Shown: positions 17,663 to 29,252 of the stretch, piece by piece
Layout of the letters: every line of letters begins with the position of its first letter
How positions within the stretch are numbered: position 1 is the stretch's first letter
Assembly: GCA_963842065.1 (NCBI GenBank)
Contig: CAWJEW010000007.1
Span: forward strand, 434,001-498,000
Direction of reading: 5' to 3'
Length of the DNA stretch: 64,000 nucleotides
DNA from: CAITWD01 sp963842065
GTDB taxonomy: Bacteria; Actinomycetota; Thermoleophilia; Miltoncostaeales; Miltoncostaeaceae
Made by a program: the position numbers and the translations under genes
The notes under the pieces: model-generated
Seen by the model: the letters and a program-made list of their open reading frames with translations, nothing else
Database searches by the model: none
What the model was told of the DNA's origin: nothing

Positions 17663-18649
17663 ATGATTGATTCCACGGGCTCAGGCGACAAAGTCGACGA
17701 ATGCACGGCTTGGTCGGCCGAGTTGGTGGTTGAGACTGATGCAGGCGGCGAGGCACAAAAAGCGCTGCAGGATGCGCTCTTTGATGCCCGCAAGGGTGCG
17801 GGCACCGTGGCGTTCGAGAGTGAGCAGGTCTTTGCAGGTCCAGAAAATCGACTCGATGCGCTGGCGGATCGGAGCGAGATGCAGGTCCGTCCCCGCCTCG
17901 TTTTTGCGGCGGGGACGGAGGATCTTGGCGTCCAGCTGGCTGACGGCATTGGCGAATTCGCGGCCGGCATAGCCCTTGTCGCCCAGGAGGGTCTCGCCGC
18001 CAGATCGCTCACAACGCGCCAGCAGCTCGAGGCCTACCACGCGTTCGTCACGTTTGGGCGAGGCGAGGGCAAGCGCACGCGGGGTCCCGTCGGGGGCGAA
18101 GATCGCGTGCAGACGAAAGCCCCAAAAGAAACGGGAGTGCGAGGCGCACCAGCCGTAGTCGGCCGCGTCGCCCAGGGCGGAGCGCTTGACGGTCTCGCGG
18201 CTCTTGGCGCATTCGACCGGGGTCGAGTCGATCAACAGCAGATCGTCTGTGTAACCGGGGCTCTGGCTGGCAAACACGCACATCAGCCACTCGATCGTGT
18301 CGGCCAACCGACGCCGACGCTTGTGGTATCCGGGCTGGGCAGGCAGCCCGGGAAACAGGTGGCAAAGGCGCCTGGCTGCGACCTTGAGAAACCGCCGATC
18401 GGATGGGATCCCCATGATTGTTTGGGCCACACAGAGTGTGATGACCTCCGCGTCGGTGACCACACGGCGGGCGTTTCCGGGGGGCTGTGGCAGGAGATCG
18501 TCCGCTGTGCAATAAACGGCGATGCAGAGAGCGTCGAGGTCGGCGTCCATCGTGGCCTCCAGGTCGACGGTGTGGTTAGCACCGCCGACTTCGGCCTCTC
18601 TGTACAAAACCCCTTCGCCACGGCGATCGCCGTGGAATCAATCATCTAG
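17659..18649. mobile_element. IS982-family insertion sequence, copy 1
   Basis: 991 bp including CTAG at both ends. Terminal inverted repeats are at 17659-17678 and 18630-18649, perfect over about 19 bases (ATGATTGATTCCACGG outward). It matches the copy at 49070-50060 in length, and all reading frames of the two copies are identical, so transposition is recent. The flanking CTAG is either the target duplication or part of the ends; reconstruction of the gene broken by copy 2 favours a duplicated CTAG target. Copy 1 lies on the chromosome exactly at the lepB stop codon. Confidence 0.93.
17681..18550 (-). CDS. IS982-family transposase (copy 1)
   Basis: 289-aa DDE transposase. Catalytic residues are in LLIDSTPVECAKSRE (first Asp), LLGDKGYAGREF (second Asp) and IRQRIESIFWT (Glu). 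Start ATG (MDADLDALC) is preceded by GGAGG; the frame is open further upstream without a ribosome site. An antisense frame is open across the whole element but looks like a GC-skew artefact. Confidence 0.92.
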   Translation of the reverse strand: MDADLDALCIAVYCTADDLLPQPPGNARRVVTDAEVITLCVAQTIMGIPSDRRFLKVAARRLCHLFPGLPAQPGYHKRRRRLADTIEWLMCVFASQSPGYTDDLLLIDSTPVECAKSRETVKRSALGDAADYGWCASHSRFFWGFRLHAIFAPDGTPRALALASPKRDERVVGLELLARCERSGGETLLGDKGYAGREFANAVSQLDAKILRPRRKNEAGTDLHLAPIRQRIESIFWTCKDLLTLERHGARTLAGIKERILQRFLCLAACISLNHQLGRPSRAFVDFVA

Positions 18650-18868
18650 GGGCCAGGCGCGGGGATGGTCCACCCCGCGGACGGGCGCGCCGAGGCCGCG
18701 GTGCGACTGCGCGCCAGCGCACAACTTGCGTGCTAATTGCGATAACCCCGGCGCCAAGAGCGGGCCAAAGGCCTGGAAACGTAGGACCGACTCGTGGAAG
18801 GATCAACCGCCAACACGCTGAATGTAGCGTGTGCCACGACCCCGACACCCCATATCTAGTCCTGAGCC
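18650..18868. promoter_or_regulatory. nrdR-nrdJ leader with inverted repeat
   Basis: Gene-free 219 bp upstream of nrdR. At 18813-18832 lies ACACGCT-6 bases-AGCGTGT, a perfect 7-bp inverted repeat. NrdR boxes are ACAC...GTGT palindromes, so this could be an autoregulatory NrdR site, but the core is not a good consensus match and only one is clear. I looked for a cobalamin riboswitch, expected for a B12-dependent reductase, and did not see its conserved box. Confidence 0.35.
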
Positions 18869-19502
18869 ATGATTTGTCCATATTGTGAGCACCCGGATCA
18901 TCGCGTCGTCGAGTCGCGGGTTCCCGATAGCAAGGATGCGATCCGCCGCCGGCGCGAATGCCTGGGTTGCGGGCGCCGGTTCACGACCTATGAGCGGGTC
19001 GAGGAAATGCCGGTCGTCGTGATCAAGAACTCCGGCGAGCGCGAGTTCTTTGATCGCGCGAAGCTCCTGGCCGGCCTGCAGCGCGCGTGTCACAAGCGTC
19101 CGGTGCCGACGGGCCTCTTGGAGGTCGCCGTCCGCGATATCGAGACCGAACTGCGCAACCGATTGCGCCAGGAGGTTCGGACCTCGCTGATCGGGGACTT
19201 GGCGCTGCGGCGCCTGAAGGAAATCGACCAGGTGGCCTATGTGCGGTTCGCGTCGGTCTACCGCCAATTTGCTGACGTCGAGGAATTCGAAGAAGAGCTC
19301 GCACGACTTGAGCGTGAGCCGCTGTTGGCGCGCGGTCAGGTGACCATGGACGAGCACCTGTTTGGCAACGCCGATCCCACCAACCGCGGCGGCAGCCGGG
19401 TGCGGCTGCGCGCGCTGCGCGGCGGTCGGGACGACATCCCGACCGACGAGACGATCGACACCGTGACGACCAACACCACATCTACGACATTGGAGGTTCC
19501 GG

Positions 19503-19513
<11 letters not shown>
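18869..19513 (+). CDS. nrdR: Transcriptional repressor NrdR, C-terminally extended
   Basis: 214-aa repressor of ribonucleotide reductase genes. The N-terminal zinc ribbon is CPYCEH...CLGCGRRF, and the ATP-cone follows (VVIKNSGEREFFDRAKLLAGL...YVRFASVYRQF). The usual family length is ~150-160 residues; here ~60 additional residues follow, ending in a Thr-rich tail. It overlaps the start of nrdJ by 11 bases, so the repressor and its reductase are translationally coupled. NrdR senses dATP/ATP through the cone. Confidence 0.93.
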
Positions 19514-22292
<2,779 letters not shown>

Positions 22293-22315
22293 GCAGAACG
22301 GCATCGCCGCGTGCG

Positions 22316-22349
22316 GCGCATGGGGAGGCCGTTCGGCCTCCCCATGCGC
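22316..22349 (+). terminator. Terminator after nrdJ
   Basis: Perfect 15-bp stem with a 4-base GTTC loop, 24 bases after the nrdJ stop. The remaining 22350-22558 holds no gene I can support. Confidence 0.75.
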
Positions 22350-22558
22350 GATGTGTGCCGGCGGATCTCTTGGGCGCGAGGGACGACGCCCGCAATCTAT
22401 GGCCTGTCGGCTCCCCAAACGCCGCCGACCGGACCCGCCGGTAGGATCGTGCGAATCCCGATGCGTGGGCCCGACGGTGCGGGCCGCCGCGGATCGCGGG
22501 GCAGACGAACGTATCGCGCATCCTCGGCGGGGCCCCCGGGCCCCGTCGCTGGTTGGCG

Positions 22559-23212
22559 TTAGGCCCCGAGCTCGTCCAGCGAGGTAATCTCCGCGTCGAC
22601 ATCGCTGCCGCTGGCAAGCGCAGCATGCAGCGACGCCGGGCGCCGGATGCGGATCGTCCTCCAGCCGCGGGCCTTCGGGCCGCCGAAATCCTTGGCCGGG
22701 TTGTCGGCGATGTAGGTGAACTGGTCGCCGGGCAGGCCGATGCGGGTCTCGTGCATCGAAAAGCCCAGCTCATGCGGCTTGCCGAAACCGGGTCCGAGCT
22801 CGGCCGTATACACGATCAGCTCGGCCCAACGGGGCGCGTCGACGGCCTGCGCCTTGGCGCGCTGGCTGTCGATCGCACCATCGGTGACGACCCCGAGGTA
22901 GCGGCCATCGAGTCGTTCGATCAGGCGGGCGGCATCGGGCAGCAGATCGATCGCCGGGACGTGTCGGCGATAGACCCCGACGAGCTCGGCCACCCGTTGG
23001 TCGGTCGGCTCGATGCCGAGCCCCTCGAGAGCCTGGTTGACCGTCGTGCCGCGAACGCCGGCTTCGAACAGCGCGACCGCGGCGTCGGCGAATCCGTGTC
23101 GGCCGGTGGTTGCGGCCACGTAGGCACCCGCGGCTCTCAGGCCGCTGACCACGTAGTCGCGCTCGAGAAACAGCGTGTCGTCGAGGTCGAGGACCACGCA
23201 GCGGGTCAGCAC
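22559..23212 (-). CDS. HAD family hydrolase
   Basis: 217-aa haloacid dehalogenase-superfamily phosphatase. Motif I is LDLDDTLF at the N-terminus, motif II GVVTDG (here with Thr), motif III lysine in GFGKPH, and motif IV in YIADNPAKDF. Starts immediately after the stop of the ATP-grasp gene on the same strand. HAD plus ATP-grasp pairs often occur in wall or capsule sugar-modification loci; the substrate here is unknown. Confidence 0.88.
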   Translation of the reverse strand: MLTRCVVLDLDDTLFLERDYVVSGLRAAGAYVAATTGRHGFADAAVALFEAGVRGTTVNQALEGLGIEPTDQRVAELVGVYRRHVPAIDLLPDAARLIERLDGRYLGVVTDGAIDSQRAKAQAVDAPRWAELIVYTAELGPGFGKPHELGFSMHETRIGLPGDQFTYIADNPAKDFGGPKARGWRTIRIRRPASLHAALASGSDVDAEITSLDELGA

Positions 23213-24229
23213 CTACAGCACACCCGGTCCGAGCGCATCGCGGGTCGTGAAGACCGCATCGTCGTAGCGGAGCATCACCAGACCATCCTGGAACGCGCCG
23301 CCGTGCGCGCTTGACGGCAGTCCGGCGATGTCTTCGATCATCCACCGTGCCACGTGCGCTCCGGCCGCATCGCTCAAGGGAAAGCCACCACCGAACCGCG
23401 CGTTGAGCTCGATGATGGAGAGTCGGTCCGTGTCCGGATCGACAAAGCACTGGAAGTTCAGGGCACCATAGGCGTCCTCGAGCGAGGCCGCCACCCGTCC
23501 GGCGAGGCGGATCAGCTGATCATGGCGGACCGTCAGGCCCTTGCTGACCTCGCCGCCGCGCGTCTCCAGCCGACGGCGGGGAACCGCCGTGATCAGGACG
23601 CCGGAGCGGTCGATGTAGATGTCGACGGTGTGCTCGCGACCGGGTGCGATTTCCTCAACGACGTAGTCGCGGCCACGCAGGGAAGCGAGCATCGCCGGTG
23701 AGGCGACGACCTGAACACCCACCGACGAGCTGCCGCAGCGTGGTTTGGCGATCAGCGGGTACACGGATGCGTCCTCGGGGGCATCAACGATGTCCCACTG
23801 GTCGACGGTCGGCAAGCCGGCATCGACAAGCCAGCGGTGGGTGCGGGACTTGTCCTGGGTGATGGCGACCGTGCCCGGCCCCGAGACCGCGATCGTCGTG
23901 CCGACGGCCGCGAACTGCTCGCGGACCTCGGCCAGCATGGGCAGCTCGGTGTCGATCGTCGGGACCACCAGATGGATCTGGTTGGCGATGCACGCATCGA
24001 GCAGTGCGGGAATGAAGGTGGGGTCGCTGCAGGGCGGGACCAGAAAGCGGGTGCCGGCGTCGGTGTAGGCCGCCGAGAGAGGACTCGCGTCGCAGGCGGC
24101 AACATCGCCCGGCAGCCCGAGGTCGGCGAGCGCGGTGCGGAAGAGCCGTGCGAGCACGACGCGACGTCCGGCGGAACTGATCAGGACGTTGAAGGGGCGT
24201 CCGTGCGGATCGTGAGCTGGGCGTGCCAC
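23213..24229 (-). CDS. ATP-grasp domain protein
   Basis: 338-aa carbamoyl-phosphate-synthase-like ATP-grasp ligase. N-terminal Rossmann-like domain (LISSAGRRVVLARLF), ATP-binding region PLIAKPRCGSSSVGV and the Mg-ligand segment IIELNARFGGGFPLS. It should activate a carboxylate with ATP and join it to an amine or thiol. The acceptor is unknown; the abutting HAD phosphatase suggests a phosphorylated intermediate. GTG start without an evident ribosome site, possibly leaderless. Confidence 0.85.
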   Translation of the reverse strand: MARPAHDPHGRPFNVLISSAGRRVVLARLFRTALADLGLPGDVAACDASPLSAAYTDAGTRFLVPPCSDPTFIPALLDACIANQIHLVVPTIDTELPMLAEVREQFAAVGTTIAVSGPGTVAITQDKSRTHRWLVDAGLPTVDQWDIVDAPEDASVYPLIAKPRCGSSSVGVQVVASPAMLASLRGRDYVVEEIAPGREHTVDIYIDRSGVLITAVPRRRLETRGGEVSKGLTVRHDQLIRLAGRVAASLEDAYGALNFQCFVDPDTDRLSIIELNARFGGGFPLSDAAGAHVARWMIEDIAGLPSSAHGGAFQDGLVMLRYDDAVFTTRDALGPGVL

Positions 24230-24322
24230 CGGACGGAGTCTAGTTCAGCGTGTCGATCCGGATCGGTCCGCAGATCCGCGGACCGGCGGTCCGGCGTCGC
24301 GGCACCCGGAAGGGCGGAGAGG

Positions 24323-25945
24323 TCATGCCGTGCTCGGGGACCCCTCGGGCTGGGCCGTCGGGATGCGGCCCGTAAAGAAGAGCGAGATGACCGCAATGAT
24401 CGCCAGGACCGCAAGGGCAATGTCGAGTCCTGCGACGCGGGCGGACCGGTTCTCGTCGACGACGGCATTCGTGACGGATTCCGGTTGGCCCGCTTTGGTC
24501 ATGTCGCTCCTCAGGGCCGAGTCGGACATAAAGGGCACCCCGGAGGCCAGCTCGGTACTGGCCTGTTGCTTGACCGAGGCCGGCACTTGCGGGTTGTTCT
24601 GGATACCGGCGATCAACGTCGTCGTGAGGACGGCAATCAGCACCGATCCCGCAAGCGCGGTGCCGACCGACGCGCCGAGGTTGGTCGCCGTGTTCTGGAG
24701 TCCACCGACTTCGCCGCTCTGGCTGGTCGGTACTGCGGATACGGTCACGGCGCCAAGCTGCGATGCGAGGGCTCCGATCCCGAGGCCGAGCAGCAGCATC
24801 GGGATCGTCACGACCCCGGCGGAGGCATCGAGGTCGATTCCCGACATCAGACAGACGATTCCGGCAAGCATCAGCAGGACGCCGACGCGCACGATCCGTC
24901 GCGGCGAGCCGTGCGGCCAGAGCTTCGGGACGCCCGCCGCGGCGACCAGCAACGCAACCGACAGGGGCATGATCCGCAGTCCGGTTTGGATCGCCGAGAG
25001 CTCCAGGACCACGGACAAGAACAGTGGGATCAGAAAGAACACGCCCGCCTGCAGCAGAAATTGGAAGAAGAACATCGCTAACCCACCGGTGAGCCGGGAG
25101 TTCGCGAACATGGCGGGATCGATGAGCGGGTCGCGACCCGTGCGCTTCAGGTGCACGGACCACAACATCCAGATCCAGACGATCATCAGCCCGACGACGA
25201 TGAACCAGAACGTCAGCGAGAGCGTGAGAACCGACGGCGCGTCGGGCCTTGGGGTGATCCATCCCCACTCGCTCGAGCGCAGTACGCCGAAGACGGCCAG
25301 GCCCAATCCGGCGACCGACAGGATCGTCCCGACAACGTCGAGCCGGCCGGCGGCTTCGGATGGCACGTCGGCGATGCGGCGGGCGAGCAGCAGGATGACC
25401 GCGACGACGATGACCTCGCCGATGAACACCAAGCGCCACGACGCGTACGTGGACGCAGCTCCGCCGATCAGCGGGCCGACGGCCACGGCGATCGCACCTG
25501 CCGAGGCGATCAACCCATACGCCCGCGGCCGATCCGTCGGCGCGAAGTTGCCGGCCACCAGCGCGACGATTGCGGGCATGATCAGTGCCGCCCCAATCCC
25601 CTCCAGGAACGACCAGCCGATGATGAGCACGGCGAGATTCGGCGCCACCGCGGTCGTCAGCGAGCCGCAGGCGTAGATGATGCCGCCGATCATGAAGGCC
25701 TTGCGGCGTCCGATCATCGTGCCGATCTTGCCGCCGGTGATCATCAGCGTGGCCATCACCAGCGTGTAGAGGGTGATCGCGGTCTGGATGCCGGTGATCG
25801 TCGTGTGTAGATCGCTCGCGACGGTCGCCATCGACACGTTCATCACCGACATGTCGAGCGTCATCAGGAACTGCGCGGCCGCCAGCGTGACCAGCACGTG
25901 CCGCGTCGCGGTACTCATCCTCGCTGGTGTTGCCGCTGTCGTCAC
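24323..25945 (-). CDS. MFS exporter, DHA2 (14-TM) family
   Basis: 540-aa proton-driven efflux transporter. Visible motifs are TLDMSVMNVSMATVASDL near the first helix, GGKIGTMIGRRKAFMIG (loop 2-3) and the EmrB/QacA-like GIGAALIMPAIVALV. About 14 hydrophobic segments. GTG start with AGGGAG upstream; an internal ATG nine codons on is the alternative. Probably drug or metabolite export; no adjacent regulator. Confidence 0.9.
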   Translation of the reverse strand: MTTAATPARMSTATRHVLVTLAAAQFLMTLDMSVMNVSMATVASDLHTTITGIQTAITLYTLVMATLMITGGKIGTMIGRRKAFMIGGIIYACGSLTTAVAPNLAVLIIGWSFLEGIGAALIMPAIVALVAGNFAPTDRPRAYGLIASAGAIAVAVGPLIGGAASTYASWRLVFIGEVIVVAVILLLARRIADVPSEAAGRLDVVGTILSVAGLGLAVFGVLRSSEWGWITPRPDAPSVLTLSLTFWFIVVGLMIVWIWMLWSVHLKRTGRDPLIDPAMFANSRLTGGLAMFFFQFLLQAGVFFLIPLFLSVVLELSAIQTGLRIMPLSVALLVAAAGVPKLWPHGSPRRIVRVGVLLMLAGIVCLMSGIDLDASAGVVTIPMLLLGLGIGALASQLGAVTVSAVPTSQSGEVGGLQNTATNLGASVGTALAGSVLIAVLTTTLIAGIQNNPQVPASVKQQASTELASGVPFMSDSALRSDMTKAGQPESVTNAVVDENRSARVAGLDIALAVLAIIAVISLFFTGRIPTAQPEGSPSTA

Positions 25946-26140
25946 TCCGGCTCCCTGGTCGGTGGTCAATTCATAACGGACCGGGCGGGCGGCAAGGCGC
26001 GGCGTGAGCGCACACGGGAGCGCGGAGCGCAAATGCGCGGATACGAGATCGCAGCACGGTCGTAGCGGTGGACGCCACGCTGACGGCGGGAAACACCAGT
26101 CGGTTTCCGCAGCTTGCGGCGCAACCTCGACGGGCAGCCG

Positions 26141-26608
26141 ATGACGCGGCCGGATGATCTCCGGGGTTCATGCGGCCTGCTGGTCCTCGCCGTGCGGCGT
26201 CGTCAGCAGGGCGGCGTCGACGGATGGCCCGCGGCGGCCGAGGGGGAGTCGCGCCAGGGCCTGGGTTTCCGGGTGATGCCGGTTTTCGCACGCGCCTGGG
26301 GACCTTTGCGCGGTTGGATCGACCTCGGGATGGTGGGCGCGATAGCGGGTCCCGACATCCGAGCGCACACGCTCACCGCGTACACCGACGTTGGGATCGG
26401 CTGTCGGGCGTTGGGGACCGATCGCATGGGCCGCGTCGTGCCCATGCTGGTGGCCGGTGGCGTCGTACTGTGGCAGGACGCCGGTCTAGCCGACGCCGGG
26501 CGGATTGCGCGCCTGCGCGCCGCATCGGGCACTGGCGCGGCGGGACCGGTTCGCGCTGTCGCGCGACGGGTCGACATGACGAAGATCGGCGTTCCGGCTA
26601 CCCTTTGA
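26141..26608 (+). CDS. Hypothetical protein, weakly supported
   Basis: 155 aa from ATG. Codon third positions are strongly GC-rich across the frame, including WGPLRGWIDLGMVGAI and RMGRVVPMLVAGGVVLWQ, and the stop is 28 bp before the Bax-inhibitor-like gene. No recognised family. The opposite strand is also open, so the call is tentative. Confidence 0.4.
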   Translation: MTRPDDLRGSCGLLVLAVRRRQQGGVDGWPAAAEGESRQGLGFRVMPVFARAWGPLRGWIDLGMVGAIAGPDIRAHTLTAYTDVGIGCRALGTDRMGRVVPMLVAGGVVLWQDAGLADAGRIARLRAASGTGAAGPVRAVARRVDMTKIGVPATL

Positions 26609-26636
26609 GGCACGAACTGCCAATCACGAGGGGAAC

Positions 26637-27329
26637 ATGAGCACCCGACCACCGACGAACCAACAAGCCTGGGGCCCTCCGGGACCGACCGCGCGCCCGA
26701 TCGGCGGCGTCGATACGCGTGCGATCTTCGGCCAGACCATGTTCTTGGTCGCGGTCACGGCGATCTTCGCTGCGGCTGGGGCGTACATCGCCCGCGACGC
26801 ATCGGGCGGCGTCGCGATCATCGCCTTCATCGGGGCGTTCGCCGTAATGCTCGGCATGAGCTTCGCGCGCAAGGCACACAATGGGTCGCTCGGCATGGGA
26901 TTGCTGTTCGGCTTCGGGCTGCTGCTCGGGGTCGCCATCGGCCCGACGCTTGCCATCTACGCCCATCAGCCCAACGGCGCGACGATCCTCTGGCAGGCCG
27001 CGGCCCTCACCGGCCTGTTCATTGCCGGGTTCGGGGCGGTCGGGTACGCGACCAAGCGCGACCTCGCGCCGCTGATGCGGATCGCCTTCTTCGGGCTGCT
27101 CGCGCTGATCGTCGTCGGGTTCATCCTCATCTTCGTCTCGATTCCGGGCGCGAACCTCGCGTGGTCGATCATCGGGCTGGCGATCTTCTCGGTCTTCACG
27201 ATGTACGACTTCCAGCGGATTCACCGCGCCGGTGAAGGCGACGTGATCATGCTCGCCATGGGTATCTTCCTGGACATCTTCAACGTGTTCCTGTTGATGC
27301 TGAACCTGCTCGGCGGGGGTCGCCGCTAG
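26637..27329 (+). CDS. Bax inhibitor-1/YccA-like membrane protein
   Basis: 230 aa, a proline/glycine-rich N-terminus of ~30 residues followed by about seven hydrophobic helices, ending in the family-typical FTMYDFQRI and an aspartate-containing last helix (MGIFLDIFNVFLLML). Family members are pH-sensitive calcium leak channels or protease modulators. Ribosome site GAGGGG precedes the ATG. Confidence 0.85.
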   Translation: MSTRPPTNQQAWGPPGPTARPIGGVDTRAIFGQTMFLVAVTAIFAAAGAYIARDASGGVAIIAFIGAFAVMLGMSFARKAHNGSLGMGLLFGFGLLLGVAIGPTLAIYAHQPNGATILWQAAALTGLFIAGFGAVGYATKRDLAPLMRIAFFGLLALIVVGFILIFVSIPGANLAWSIIGLAIFSVFTMYDFQRIHRAGEGDVIMLAMGIFLDIFNVFLLMLNLLGGGRR

Positions 27330-27425
27330 TCGCAGCCGACTCTCGACCCCCGCGGGGGCCGAGCGTCCCGTGTTTGGATCCGGGCAGCATGTGCGGTGCC
27401 CGATGTGCCATCCTCGGAGCCGCAG

Positions 27426-28142
27426 ATGTTAAGTGCAGATCCGGTCTCGTATTCGGTGGCGTTCGCGGCGGGCTTTGTCTCGTTCGCGTCGCCGTGCGTT
27501 CTCCCGCTCGTCCCCGCCTACCTGGGGGTCGTGTCCGGCATCGGATTCGCCGAGTTCGAGAAGCGGCGCTGGGCGGTCTTCTTCCCGACACTCGCGTTCG
27601 TCGTCGGCTTCTCGCTGGTGTTCATGGCGCTCGGGGCGAGCGTTGGGTTCGCCGGAACGGGACTCTTGGAGCACCGGAACACAATCGAGGTCGCGGGCGG
27701 CTTGTTCGTCATCGCGATGGGACTCGTCCTGCTGGGACGCGGCGTGCCGATGTTTCTGATGCGCGACCGCCGCTTCCACCGCAAGATGCGCCCGGCCACG
27801 CTCGTGGGCGCAGGGCTTGCGGGGGCGGCCTTTGCGTTCGGCTGGACGCCCTGCATCGGCCCGACCCTCGGCGCGGCACTGACGCTCGCGGCCGGGTCGG
27901 GGAGCTGGCTGCTCGGGGGAAGCCTTCTGTTGGTCTACGGGCTCGGCATGGGGATCCCGTTCCTGCTTGCAGGGCTGTTCATCCATGAGGCCACGTCGGC
28001 GATGGGCATTCTCAAGCGGCATATCCGGCTGATCAGCCAGGTCGGCGCGGTCCTGTTGATCGTGTTCGGGGTGCTCATGGTGACCGGTCTGATGACCAGC
28101 CTGAACGTCGAGCTGGCAAGCCTCAGCCCGGCGCTGATGTAG
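27426..28142 (+). CDS. CcdA-like cytochrome c biogenesis / thiol transport protein
   Basis: 238-aa polytopic protein of the DsbD transmembrane family (about six helices). The two redox cysteines lie in ASPCVLPLVPAYL and GWTPCIGPTLG. It moves electrons from cytoplasmic thioredoxin across the membrane. Start ATG chosen with GGAG 6 bases upstream; an earlier GTG adds 10 residues. lgt starts 7 bp after its stop, so the two are co-transcribed. Confidence 0.9.
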   Translation: MLSADPVSYSVAFAAGFVSFASPCVLPLVPAYLGVVSGIGFAEFEKRRWAVFFPTLAFVVGFSLVFMALGASVGFAGTGLLEHRNTIEVAGGLFVIAMGLVLLGRGVPMFLMRDRRFHRKMRPATLVGAGLAGAAFAFGWTPCIGPTLGAALTLAAGSGSWLLGGSLLLVYGLGMGIPFLLAGLFIHEATSAMGILKRHIRLISQVGAVLLIVFGVLMVTGLMTSLNVELASLSPALM

Positions 28143-28149
28143 GTCGGGG

Positions 28150-28998
28150 ATGACCGGCCCCTTGAGCCGCACCGAGATCGTGACGGCGTCGATCCCGTCG
28201 CCGCCGTCGCGGTGGTTCGCCATCGGTCCGCTGCACGTCCACTACTACGCTCTGTTCATCATCATCGGCATCGTTGCGGCGATCTGGCTCACCTATCGGC
28301 GCTGGGGCGCACGCGGCGGGGATCCGGATCTGGTGTTCGAGGTCGCGCTGTGGTCGGTCATCGCCGGGCTGATCGGCAGCCGGCTGTATTTCGACGTCAC
28401 CACGCCCGGTCAGATGGGGCACCAGTGGTATGCGCCGATTGCCGTCTGGCAGGGCGGCCTCGGCATCTGGGGCGGGGTCCTGTTCGGTGTGTTGGTCGGG
28501 GCATTCGTGGTCCACCGTCGGGGCGCCAGCATCACCGAGTTCATGGATGCGGTCGCCCCGGCGCTGCCGCTTGCCGCGGGGATCGGGCGGCTGGGCAACT
28601 GGTTCAACCAGGAGTTGTTCGGCGGCCCAACCTCGCTGCCGTGGGGGCTGCGCATCGACCCGCAGTATCGGCCGGCCCATTACGCCACCGCGACAACGTT
28701 CCAGCCGACGTTCCTGTACGAGATGATCTGGGACATCGGCCTGGCCGGGCTGCTGCTGTGGCTGGACTCACGCTTCCGGATCCGCCCCCCGGCGCTGTTC
28801 TCGCTGTACGTGTGCCTGTACTGCGTGATCAGGCTCCTGTTGGAACTGCTCCGCGTCGATCCGGCCACGATCATCCTCGGCGAACGGCTGAACTTCTGGG
28901 TCGCCCTGGTGGGGATCATCGCCGGCGGGGCGGCATTCGTGTACTTCCAGTGGCTGCGCCCGGAGGCGCCCGCCACCGCGGTGCCGGCGGACGCCTAG
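28150..28998 (+). CDS. lgt: Prolipoprotein diacylglyceryl transferase
   Basis: 282-aa integral membrane enzyme that transfers diacylglycerol to the lipobox cysteine. The conserved HYYALFI is in the first helix and the signature GRLGNWFNQE is at about residues 145-155. It is followed by the terminator at 29202. Works with signal peptidase II (not in the window); the element's lipoprotein at 51863-52390 would be a substrate. Confidence 0.95.
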   Translation: MTGPLSRTEIVTASIPSPPSRWFAIGPLHVHYYALFIIIGIVAAIWLTYRRWGARGGDPDLVFEVALWSVIAGLIGSRLYFDVTTPGQMGHQWYAPIAVWQGGLGIWGGVLFGVLVGAFVVHRRGASITEFMDAVAPALPLAAGIGRLGNWFNQELFGGPTSLPWGLRIDPQYRPAHYATATTFQPTFLYEMIWDIGLAGLLLWLDSRFRIRPPALFSLYVCLYCVIRLLLELLRVDPATIILGERLNFWVALVGIIAGGAAFVYFQWLRPEAPATAVPADA

Positions 28999-29201
28999 CC
29001 GCGCATCAGAGCGTCCGCTGCCGCCATGGGGTCCGAGATTTGGTCCGTCACGCCCTCGACGCGCACGCTCGGCACCGCCAGGCCGGTATCGACGGCACCG
29101 TCGCCGTCGCCGACGCCCCAGCCACCGCCGGAGATCGGGACGTGGGGTGGCATGACGGCCGATCGTACCGTGAGCATGGAAGGCGAACGGCGGTGTCCGG
29201 T

Positions 29202-29248
29202 GTCACCCACTGCGGCGCGCCCGCCGGAGGCGCGCCGCAGTGGGTGAC
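29202..29248. terminator. Bidirectional terminator between lgt and ilvD
   Basis: Perfect 20-bp stem with a 7-base loop, between two convergent genes. It ends 4 bases before the ilvD stop. Confidence 0.85.
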
Positions 29249-29252
29249 CGCA

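Noticed and set aside
17663..18649. 328-codon plus-strand frame open across the entire IS982 element (also in copy 2)
   Set aside because: Antisense of the DDE transposase with low-complexity composition; no motifs.
18650..18868. Cobalamin riboswitch upstream of nrdR-nrdJ
   Set aside because: Expected for a B12-dependent enzyme, but the conserved B12-box sequence was not seen.
28995..29153. 52-codon minus-strand frame (MPPHVPISGGG...) between lgt and ilvD
   Set aside because: No ribosome site or recognisable content; it overlaps the lgt stop and sits next to the shared terminator. It could be a tiny gene but is not supportable.
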